Shown: positions 1 through 5,120 of the stretch, piece by piece
How the letters are laid out: each line of letters opens with the position of its first letter
Position numbering within the stretch: position 1 is the stretch's first letter
Assembly: GCA_017622055.1 (NCBI GenBank)
Contig: JAGARY010000424.1
Coordinates: 1-6,596 of the forward strand
DNA from: Treponema sp.
Lineage (GTDB): Bacteria; Spirochaetota; Spirochaetia; Treponematales; Treponemataceae
Direction of reading: 5' to 3'
DNA length: 6,596 bases
The notes under the pieces: model-generated
What the model was told of the DNA's origin: nothing
Database searches by the model: none
The model's input: the letters and a program-made list of their open reading frames with translations, nothing else
Translations under genes and position numbers: made by a program

Positions 1-87
1 ACGCTGCCACCATTTGACAAACAAAGTTCGGCGCACTTTTCAGATTCGCTTTCCTTCGCGCGTCTCAACTTCAATTTATTTTCCAAC

Positions 88-245
88 AGTGTTTAAACAA
101 ACCATAACGAACAAGAGAACGGAAAATTAAACACCTGGTTCTCCACACTCCTAATCCATCTTTCCAGTATAAATGCAATGAAAAGTGATTTGTACCAAGT
201 ATTCACATCCCGTCAGTCTCGTCCACAATGGTTTGTTTAAACACT
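88..245. repeat. 18-bp perfect inverted repeat enclosing 122 bp
   Basis: The left arm at 88-105 reads agtgtttaaacaaaccat, and the right arm at 228-245 is its exact reverse complement, atggtttgtttaaacact. Each arm contains the 8-bp palindrome GTTTAAAC. The 122-bp interior has no ORF of note. Terminal inverted repeats around a short noncoding core resemble a miniature transposable element, but I see no target-site duplication: flanking bases 86-87 are 'ac' and 246-247 are 'tg'. A long stem in an RNA or a protein-binding pair of sites is also possible. Confidence 0.55.
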
Positions 246-285
246 TTGACAGATGAAGTGTGTTGATAAGCGTAAAGGAGAGGTC

Positions 286-301
286 GCACGCAGAAGCGTG
301 C
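286..301. repeat. Small GC-rich hairpin
   Basis: The arms GCACGC (286-291) and GCGTGC (296-301) form a perfect 6-bp stem with the tetraloop AGAA. It is the first of four hairpins packed into 286-423. Confidence 0.5.
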
Positions 302-306
302 TTACC

Positions 307-330
307 GAGTTTTTGCTAATGCAAAAACTC
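307..330. repeat. Perfect 10-bp hairpin with a 4-nt loop
   Basis: GAGTTTTTGC (307-316) and GCAAAAACTC (321-330) are perfectly complementary around the loop TAAT. No T-run follows on either strand, so it is not a typical intrinsic terminator. It begins five bases after the hairpin at 286-301. Confidence 0.6.
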
Positions 331-346
331 GCACATTTCATTGGGG

Positions 347-370
347 ATGCAAAAGGCATTTGTGTTGCAT
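347..370. repeat. Weak hairpin in the same cluster
   Basis: ATGCAA (347-352) can pair with TTGCAT (365-370). A shorter alternative pairs ATGC (347-350) with GCAT (356-359), and CACAT (332-336) could pair with ATGTG (369-373). The alternatives exclude one another, so the fold is uncertain. This is the weakest of the four stems. Confidence 0.25.
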
Positions 371-379
371 GTGTATAGC

Positions 380-423
380 AAAACCGTTAAAAAACAATGC
401 GATATAGCATTGTTTTAGGTTTT
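380..423. repeat. Two-part hairpin with a 10-bp apical stem
   Basis: AAAACAATGC (391-400) and GCATTGTTTT (407-416) form a perfect 10-bp stem around the loop GATATA. A lower stem of AAAACC (380-385) with GGTTTT (418-423) extends it across an internal bulge. On the minus strand the apical stem is followed by a short T-run, so it could act as a weak terminator in that direction. It may instead belong to a structured RNA with the preceding hairpins. Confidence 0.5.
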
Positions 424-561
424 TCGTACAATCCAAAATTGTTGAGCGTAGCGGGCAGCGGAATGAATAATTTTACATCTTGTTTCACTTTATATGAAAT
501 GCATAAATCAATAAGATTTTTTAGTGCACAAGAAAGAATTTTTGAATGTAGTAATAATTCT

Positions 562-589
562 CTGAATTCTTAATTCTGAATTCTTAATT
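562..589. repeat. Tandem 14-bp repeat, two exact copies
   Basis: The unit ctgaattcttaatt occurs at 562-575 and again directly at 576-589. Each unit contains the palindrome GAATTC. It lies just upstream of the flaA terminator, in noncoding DNA, and no function is evident. Confidence 0.7.
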
Positions 590-605
590 TAATTTAAACC
601 TACAT

Positions 606-645
606 AAAAAAAAAGGCACTGTTTAAAAACACAGTGCCTTTTTTT
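606..645 (-). terminator. Strong intrinsic terminator of the flaA operon
   Basis: GGCACTGT (615-622) pairs with ACAGTGCC (631-638) around an 8-nt loop. On the minus strand a run of nine Ts (606-614 read in reverse) follows the stem, about 20 bp after the stop codon of the distal flaA gene. The A-tract and T-tract can also pair, and seven Ts follow on the plus strand, so it may stop transcription in both directions. Confidence 0.9.
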
Positions 646-665
646 GTATATCATTATTTCAAAGA

Positions 666-1385
666 TTACCAGTTATCACTCATATCATCTTCGTCGTGAT
701 TTTCCAAATCATAAAGATCTGTTACTGCACGAAGATCATCAAGGTACATATAATATGAACCACGAGCTTTCATTGGGTTACATTCAACACGGAAACCAAT
801 AACTTTCAAACCAGGTTTATCACCATAGTATGCACTACTTTGAACAATACCATGTTCTCCATCTGGACTTGGTGGAACTACACATGTAAGTTTTTTCCAA
901 CCAGAGAATCCAAGATTTCCAAGATACAATTGATAGTTATTACCAAAATAATCTTGAACTAATACATACATTTCATGATCTTGGTTACGACCACAAACCC
1001 ACAAAGAAATAGTTTTTGTAGTTCCTTCAATTGGAAGTGGACGACCAGATTTAATTGTAAAAGCATTAATTCCGCGTCTAAAGAAATCAACACGAACACC
1101 TAATACTTGTGTATCTTCATCTTCTTTACCTTCATCTTCTTCCAAAGGTTCTTTCATTGCAGGATTACCTTCAAAAAGACGAGCAGTAATTACACCATCA
1201 TCTGGAGAAATATGAACAGCCCATGAACCTTCACGTTCAAATTTGTCAATAGAAACTTCACGCAAAGAAGACATTGCAGAATCTGCACCAACAGTTTCTG
1301 GATCTTGTTCTTCAATGGAACTTTGTGCAAAAACCATTCCCATTGATAACAAAGCAACAAAACTAACTGCTAATAATTTTCTCAT
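666..1385 (-). CDS. flaA: Flagellar filament outer layer protein, FlaA family (distal gene)
   Basis: The 239-residue product looks like a spirochaete FlaA protein, which is exported and sheaths the FlaB core of periplasmic flagella. Residues 1-20 form a clear signal peptide (basic MRK, hydrophobic core, cleavage probably at VFA|QSS). The mature part aligns by eye with the product of the gene just upstream. Shared features are a WVCGRNQ segment (129-135), the GNLGFSGWKKL block (156-166) and IGFRVE (196-201). An acidic insert (about 80-92) and an acidic C-terminal tail (DLENHDEDD, 226-234) stand out. Its ATG overlaps the stop of the upstream flaA gene as ATGA, and a GGAGG lies 7 nt before it, which suggests translational coupling. 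The subtype is uncertain; by gene order it may be a FlaA2/FlaA3-type paralogue. The terminator at 606-645 follows the gene. Confidence 0.85.
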   Translation of the reverse strand: MRKLLAVSFVALLSMGMVFAQSSIEEQDPETVGADSAMSSLREVSIDKFEREGSWAVHISPDDGVITARLFEGNPAMKEPLEEDEGKEDEDTQVLGVRVDFFRRGINAFTIKSGRPLPIEGTTKTISLWVCGRNQDHEMYVLVQDYFGNNYQLYLGNLGFSGWKKLTCVVPPSPDGEHGIVQSSAYYGDKPGLKVIGFRVECNPMKARGSYYMYLDDLRAVTDLYDLENHDEDDMSDNW

Positions 1386-2140
1386 TTTTCAACCTCCACT
1401 GTGTCATCATTTTCTGAATCTCCAAAATCAACTTCTTTTAATTCATAACCATCAAAGATGAATGAGAGAGGGTTTGTTGTATATTTAATTTGATCAAAGA
1501 AAATAACAAAATCATCTACATATTCTTCAGCATCTGTACGAACTCTAAACCCAACAAAACTCATTGTTTCTGGACCAGAACGAAGATGTGAATGTTGTTG
1601 CAACCAACCAGGAATATTTACTACAACATTTTTCCAACCATTGAATGCTAAGTTTCCAGCTGGTAAAACGTGAACACGTCCTGTTGCATCTCTAAGTAAA
1701 ACTTCTAGGTAATAGTTATAATTTGCACCCCAAACCCAAAAATCAATTTGAGACACATTTCCAATAAATGGAACATCATAAGGTTTATCATCATTTGAAG
1801 GATAAACTTCGAACCAGTTATCACCTTTACGATTGAATGCAGTTTTTACACCAAAAACTTTTGGTTCAATATCCTTTCCTTTATTCAACTGTTTTAAAGA
1901 ATTAGGAATTCCTTCATAATACCCAGTTTTAGGATATCCTTCTGCAACAAAACGACTAGAGTTAACAGCCCAATCCCAACTATAAGTTTCTCCATCGTAC
2001 AAATACTCTTGAGCACCTGCAGAATCAAAACTATCCATTATTACAGTCTCGATACTTTTTGAACTTGGTTGACCAAAAACTGGCAAGCAAATTGCACAAA
2101 AGCTTACAAGACCAATAAAGACTTTAAGTCCCCTTTTCAT
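1382..2140 (-). CDS. flaA: Flagellar filament outer layer protein, FlaA family (promoter-proximal gene)
   Basis: This is a second secreted FlaA-family protein of 252 residues from the preferred start. That start is the ATG at 2138-2140, because AAGGAG lies 6 nt before it and the protein then opens with a textbook signal peptide (MKRGLKVFIG to VFG|Q at residue 23). The upstream in-frame ATG at 2170 would add ten residues before the signal peptide and has only a weak ribosome binding site. The core shares WVWGANYNYYLEVLLRD (135-151), GNLAFNGWK (162-170) and VGFRVR (196-201) with the downstream gene. The last 20 residues are again acidic. No lipobox is present, so a soluble periplasmic product cleaved by signal peptidase I is expected. 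It is transcribed divergently from fba and overlaps the downstream flaA by 4 bp. The exact FlaA subtype is not determined. Confidence 0.83.
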   Translation of the reverse strand: MKRGLKVFIGLVSFCAICLPVFGQPSSKSIETVIMDSFDSAGAQEYLYDGETYSWDWAVNSSRFVAEGYPKTGYYEGIPNSLKQLNKGKDIEPKVFGVKTAFNRKGDNWFEVYPSNDDKPYDVPFIGNVSQIDFWVWGANYNYYLEVLLRDATGRVHVLPAGNLAFNGWKNVVVNIPGWLQQHSHLRSGPETMSFVGFRVRTDAEEYVDDFVIFFDQIKYTTNPLSFIFDGYELKEVDFGDSENDDTVEVEK

Positions 2141-2146
2141 GTAAAA

Positions 2147-2152
2147 CTCCTT
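2147..2152 (-). promoter_or_regulatory. Ribosome binding site fixing the flaA start at 2140
   Basis: The minus strand reads AAGGAG, six bases before the ATG at 2138-2140. It supports the internal methionine rather than the in-frame ATG at 2170. Confidence 0.85.
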
Positions 2153-2188
2153 GAAACTTCTAACTTTCATGTTATTATCTTCATTAAA

Positions 2189-2216
2189 TTATCGGCATAA
2201 TAATCTAAAATATTTA
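2189..2216 (-). promoter_or_regulatory. Sigma-28 (FliA)-like promoter for flaA
   Basis: On the minus strand TAAA (2216-2213) is followed after 16 bp by GCCGATAA (2196-2189). The enterobacterial FliA consensus is TAAA-N15-GCCGATAA, so the -10 is exact and the spacer one base longer. Transcription would begin near 2182, about 40 nt before the flaA start. The position ahead of a flagellar gene supports the call, but the AT-rich -35 is weak evidence by itself. Confidence 0.55.
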
Positions 2217-2218
2217 GA
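2204..2218. promoter_or_regulatory. Possible operator: 15-bp palindrome at the flaA promoters
   Basis: TCTAAA-ATA-TTTAGA is a perfect 6+3+6 inverted repeat. It begins at the predicted +1 of the sigma-70 promoter and contains the -35 TAAA of the sigma-28-like promoter. The position suits a repressor or switch between the two promoters. AT-rich DNA produces such palindromes by chance, so this is speculative. Confidence 0.25.
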
Positions 2219-2225
2219 CTTTTTA

Positions 2226-2254
2226 ATTATATTTCCTATGAGATACTTTGTCAA
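2226..2254 (-). promoter_or_regulatory. Perfect consensus sigma-70 promoter for the flaA operon
   Basis: The minus strand reads TTGACA (2254-2249), a 17-bp spacer and TATAAT (2231-2226), an exact match to the housekeeping consensus in both hexamers and spacing. Transcription should start near 2219, giving a leader of about 80 nt. A/T-rich DNA upstream of the -35 could act as an UP element. Confidence 0.85.
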
Positions 2255-2328
2255 ACTATTATAGTAAATAATATTTCAATTTTTAGATTTTTTCCTCTTT
2301 CCAAAGATTATTACTTTTTACTTTGCGA

Positions 2329-2357
2329 TTGAATTTTTATATCAATTCTACTATTAT
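2329..2357 (+). promoter_or_regulatory. Probable sigma-70 promoter for fba
   Basis: TTGAAT (2329-2334) and TATTAT (2352-2357) are separated by 17 bp and match the consensus at 4 of 6 and 5 of 6 positions. Transcription would start near 2364, about 30 nt before the fba ATG. AT-rich surroundings make alternative -10 choices possible. Confidence 0.55.
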
Positions 2358-2393
2358 TATATTAAACAAATCTAACTTTATAAGGAAGTTTTC

Positions 2394-3407
2394 ATGGCTA
2401 ACGTTAGTTACAAAGAATTAGGTCTTGTAAACACAAAAGATATGTTTGCAAAGGCAATCAAAGGCGGATATGCAATTCCTGCTTACAACTTCAATAATAT
2501 GGAACAAATGCAAGCTATTATCCAAGCTGCAGTTGAAACAAAATCACCAGTTATCTTACAAGTTTCTAAAGGTGCTCGTGCTTATGCTAACAAGTACATT
2601 CTTAGAAATATGGCTCGTGGTGCTGTAGAATATGCAAAAGAATTAGATCCAGAAGGAAAAGGTGTACCTATCGTTCTTCACCTTGACCACGGTCCAGACT
2701 TTGAAGTAGCTAAAGACTGTATCGATAACGGATTCTCTTCTGTTATGATTGACGGTTCACACCTCCCATACGATGAAAACGTTGCTCTTACAAAAAAAGT
2801 TTGTGATTATGCTCACGAACACGGTGTAACTGTAGAAGGTGAACTTGGAGTATTAGCTGGTGTTGAAGATGACGTAGTTGCAGCAGAAAGCCACTATACA
2901 AAACCTGAAGAAGTAAAAGACTTCGTAGAAAAAACAGGTGTAGATTCACTTGCAATTTCTATTGGTACATCACATGGTCGTTGTAAATTCAAACCAGAAC
3001 AATGTACACGCAATGCTGACGGTGTTTTAGTTCCACCTCCACTAGCTTTTGATGTTCTTGAACAAATTGAAAAAATGATTCCTGGGTTCCCAATCGTTCT
3101 CCACGGATCTTCTTCAGTTCCAATGGAATATGTAAAAATTATTGAAGAATTTGGTGGAAAAATCCCAGATTCAATTGGTATTCCAGAAGAACAATTAAGA
3201 AAAGCAGCTAAATCTGCCGTTTGTAAAATCAACATTGACTCAGACGGACGTTTGGCAATGACAGCAGCTATTCGTAAATTCTTAGCTGAAAATCCTGGAA
3301 AATTTGACCCACGCGAATATCTTGCTCCAGCTCGTGATGAACTTAAGAAAATGTATATGCACAAAAATAAAGACGTTCTTGGTTCAGCAGGACATGCTAA
3401 CGACTAA
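2394..3407 (+). CDS. fba: Class II fructose-1,6-bisphosphate aldolase
   Basis: This cytoplasmic zinc enzyme cleaves fructose-1,6-bisphosphate to glyceraldehyde-3-phosphate and dihydroxyacetone phosphate in glycolysis, and runs in reverse in gluconeogenesis. The 337-residue product is near full family length. Visible landmarks are HLDHG (96-100, catalytic Asp98 and zinc ligand His99), MIDGSHLPYDEN (118-129), VEGELGVLAGVEDD (147-160), GTSHG (191-195, zinc ligand His194), LHGSS (236-240, zinc ligand His237) and KINIDSD (278-284, substrate contacts). These zinc and catalytic positions appear intact. AAGGAAG ends 5 nt before the ATG. It is a monocistronic gene divergent from the flaA pair, followed by hairpins and a terminator. 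Confidence 0.96.
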   Translation: MANVSYKELGLVNTKDMFAKAIKGGYAIPAYNFNNMEQMQAIIQAAVETKSPVILQVSKGARAYANKYILRNMARGAVEYAKELDPEGKGVPIVLHLDHGPDFEVAKDCIDNGFSSVMIDGSHLPYDENVALTKKVCDYAHEHGVTVEGELGVLAGVEDDVVAAESHYTKPEEVKDFVEKTGVDSLAISIGTSHGRCKFKPEQCTRNADGVLVPPPLAFDVLEQIEKMIPGFPIVLHGSSSVPMEYVKIIEEFGGKIPDSIGIPEEQLRKAAKSAVCKINIDSDGRLAMTAAIRKFLAENPGKFDPREYLAPARDELKKMYMHKNKDVLGSAGHAND

Positions 3408-3436
3408 TTCAATATGTAAAATATTGTAGAATACGT

Positions 3437-3477
3437 ACGGTCAAGGCACGCTTCGCTCAAGGCCTTGACTCGTCCGT
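3437..3477 (+). repeat. Hairpin just after fba
   Basis: GTCAAGGC (3440-3447) and GCCTTGAC (3462-3469) form a perfect 8-bp stem with a 14-nt loop. ACG (3437-3439) can extend it by pairing with CGT (3471-3473). Only four or five Ts follow, so it is at best a weak terminator. It may instead stabilise the fba mRNA 3' end. It is GC-richer than its surroundings and resembles an intergenic repeat. Confidence 0.5.
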
Positions 3478-3480
3478 TTT

Positions 3481-3501
3481 TAGGGTTTGTATTAAACCCT
3501 A
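3481..3501. repeat. 8-bp hairpin in the fba 3' region
   Basis: TAGGGTTT (3481-3488) pairs perfectly with AAACCCTA (3494-3501) around a 5-nt loop. It sits between the first post-fba hairpin and the main terminator. No T-run follows on the plus strand. Confidence 0.5.
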
Positions 3502-3504
3502 AAT

Positions 3505-3557
3505 AAAAAAATCCTACTTAACCTTTTGATTTTCAATTGGTAAGTAGGATTTTTTTT
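3505..3557. terminator. Bidirectional intrinsic terminator between fba and the convergent operon
   Basis: ATCCTACTTA (3511-3520) pairs with TAAGTAGGAT (3541-3550), with ACC/GGT adding inner pairs. Seven As precede the stem and nine Ts follow it, so both strands end in a U-run. It lies about 100 bp after the fba stop and about 80 bp beyond the 3' end of the minus-strand gene at 3639, and so serves both convergent units. Confidence 0.88.
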
Positions 3558-3638
3558 TTGATTTAGGATTTTACACAATCCGTAAAAATAAACAAATCAA
3601 AGTATTAAACAAATAATACATTGATTAAATGTATTTTA

Positions 3639-4268
3639 TTAATCATTTTTTTTAAGAAAAAGAAACACAGAATAAGCAATAGGAATAACTGAATAAATTA
3701 TTGCAAAAATATAAACTAAATTTACAGATTTTCCAATATCATACAATGAATCAAAAACAACAGGCAAGGCAAGACAAACAATCAATAAAAGCCCCATTGC
3801 AACTACAGTTAACTTATTCTTTAAAAACTTATTTATGTAATTTAAACAATAAGAAACATAAATAAGCAAACTTCCATAAATTATTGGACGAATAAATAAA
3901 ACATAAGAAGAATAAACAGAAGATTCCACAGAATTCATTGCAAAATATGGAAGATATACCATAAAAAATGAAGCAATTAGAGGAAAAACAAATTCAACTT
4001 TTTCACCAAAATTACCTTTTGTTAATAAAAAGTAAATAATTATCAATAAAGCCAAAGGTAAAATTCCTTGGATAAAATGATAATACAAATTCATTCCAAA
4101 AGAATATGGAACAACTCTATGAGAAAAGAAAAACATAGATTTTATTGTACACAACAAAACTGCAACAACAGTTCCAATACTTATAACTAGAACATTTCTA
4201 CCATCTTTTTTGTAAGCACAATAAAGACCTAACAAAAATGGTATAAATAATAGTAAAAAAGCTAACAT
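3639..4268 (-). CDS. Seven-helix integral membrane protein of unknown function
   Basis: I do not recognise this 209-residue protein. It is almost entirely hydrophobic, with about seven predicted membrane helices near residues 2-19, 25-48, 61-83, 91-110, 119-146, 152-173 and 182-205. Short loops such as YKKDGR (19-24) and the C-terminal KKND carry positive charge. No catalytic motif, transporter signature or signal peptide cleavage site is apparent. AGAGGA lies about 5 nt before the ATG. It is the last gene of its operon, 24 bp after manA and ending before the shared terminator. The position suggests a link to sugar activation or envelope glycans, but only by association. It may be a lineage-specific treponemal protein. 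Confidence 0.75.
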   Translation of the reverse strand: MLAFLLLFIPFLLGLYCAYKKDGRNVLVISIGTVVAVLLCTIKSMFFFSHRVVPYSFGMNLYYHFIQGILPLALLIIIYFLLTKGNFGEKVEFVFPLIASFFMVYLPYFAMNSVESSVYSSYVLFIRPIIYGSLLIYVSYCLNYINKFLKNKLTVVAMGLLLIVCLALPVVFDSLYDIGKSVNLVYIFAIIYSVIPIAYSVFLFLKKND

Positions 4269-4292
4269 ATTTTCCTCTTTTTACTCTTAGAA

Positions 4293-5105
4293 TTATTTAG
4301 CAATAATTTTCATTACTTGAGCTGTACCTTCAATTGTAATTTTTTCACCAGGAGCAATTGCATAAATTTCTTCTGCAGAAATTGTTTTAGCAACTTTATC
4401 TGAATCTGAACGAATACAAGCATTTTCTGATGAAATAACATAAATCAATTGCCAATCTTTAGGAAGATTTTCTGCCTTTGGACAAAGCATACTCCATCCT
4501 CCTTTTACATCTTTTACTTCCAAAGTAAAATATTTACAATCAAATTCTTGTGGCATTGGAGCAACTGGAATCATTTCTTCTTGTTTAATTACGGCAAGTC
4601 CTTTTTCAATGTGAACTTCACGACCACGTCCCCAATCATAAAAACGATATGTTAAATCACAAGATTGTTGAACTTCCATCAAACGTAAACCAGCACCAAT
4701 TGCATGAACTGTTCCAGCTGGAATAAAAATAAAATCACCTTTTTTTACATTTACAAATTCCAAATATGGATCAAGCTTACTTTCTTCAATAGCTTTTGCC
4801 AATTCTTCTTTTGTAGCATTTTCTTTTATTCCATAAACAAGTTTTGCATCTGGAGCAGCGTCTAAAACATACCAACATTCTGTTTTACCACGATTTCCTT
4901 CGCCTTCTAGTTTTATTGCTAATTCATCATCAGGATGAACTTGAATTGAAAGAGTATCATCTGCCTGAATAACTTTTACTAAAAGAGGATATTCTCCACC
5001 TAATGCGTCAATAAACTCTTTTTGGCATCCGTTTGGATGAGTTGAAGCAATCCAAAGTTCGTAGCCCCAAATTTTTTCTGATTTTATTGCATTTAATTTT
5101 ATCAT
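4293..5105 (-). CDS. manA: Mannose-6-phosphate isomerase, class I (compact form)
   Basis: The enzyme interconverts mannose-6-phosphate and fructose-6-phosphate in the cytoplasm, joining glycolysis to mannose use or GDP-mannose synthesis. The 270-residue protein is a cupin metalloenzyme. IQVHPDD (54-60) gives zinc ligands Gln55 and His57, GKTECWYVLDA (73-83) gives Glu76, and FIPAGTVHAIGAG (127-139) gives His134. RFYDWGR (154-160) carries the active-site arginine. A second, degenerate cupin half follows, with no metal ligands that I can see. It is shorter than the roughly 315 residues usual for bacterial short-form ManA. AAGGA lies 7 nt before the ATG. It starts 15 bp after the nucleotidyltransferase gene and precedes the membrane protein by 24 bp. 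Confidence 0.93.
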   Translation of the reverse strand: MIKLNAIKSEKIWGYELWIASTHPNGCQKEFIDALGGEYPLLVKVIQADDTLSIQVHPDDELAIKLEGEGNRGKTECWYVLDAAPDAKLVYGIKENATKEELAKAIEESKLDPYLEFVNVKKGDFIFIPAGTVHAIGAGLRLMEVQQSCDLTYRFYDWGRGREVHIEKGLAVIKQEEMIPVAPMPQEFDCKYFTLEVKDVKGGWSMLCPKAENLPKDWQLIYVISSENACIRSDSDKVAKTISAEEIYAIAPGEKITIEGTAQVMKIIAK

Positions 5106-5120
5106 TTATGAATCCTTATT

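Larger units (their letters stand above)
1..605. other. Long intergenic region without a convincing gene
   Basis: About 600 bp lie left of the flaA terminator with no credible complete gene. The first roughly 330 bp look less AT-rich than the rest of the window. At the left edge a plus-strand frame is open from base 1 to a TAA at 94-96, and a minus-strand frame is open from about base 93 out of the window. Each is about 30 codons and they cannot both be coding, so either could be the end of an outside gene or chance. The region contains an 18-bp inverted repeat, four neighbouring hairpins and a tandem repeat, each listed separately. It could be a degraded element, a structured RNA locus or ordinary intergenic repeat DNA. 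Confidence 0.6.

Noticed and set aside
1..93. Left-edge open frames on both strands
   Set aside because: About 30 codons each, overlapping and mutually exclusive, with no recognisable protein. Neither can be supported without the sequence to the left.
286..423. CRISPR array or tRNA in the hairpin cluster
   Set aside because: The hairpins differ in sequence and spacing, so there are no direct repeats with spacers. No cloverleaf with a T-arm GTTC motif could be built.
463..573. 36-codon plus-strand ORF beginning ATGAATAAT
   Set aside because: It has no good ribosome binding site, no recognisable sequence and runs into the tandem repeat. Chance is the simpler explanation in AT-rich DNA.
1243..1461. 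72-codon plus-strand ORF antisense to the flaA junction
   Set aside because: It runs antisense across both flaA genes, and there is no ribosome binding site or recognisable product to support it.
2141..2170. Upstream in-frame ATG of the promoter-proximal flaA gene
   Set aside because: It would put ten residues before a complete signal peptide and has a poor ribosome binding site, while AAGGAG is ideally placed for the ATG at 2140.
2894..3364. 156-codon minus-strand ORF inside fba
   Set aside because: It lies wholly antisense to the well-supported fba gene and its translation has no recognisable motif, so it is a shadow frame.
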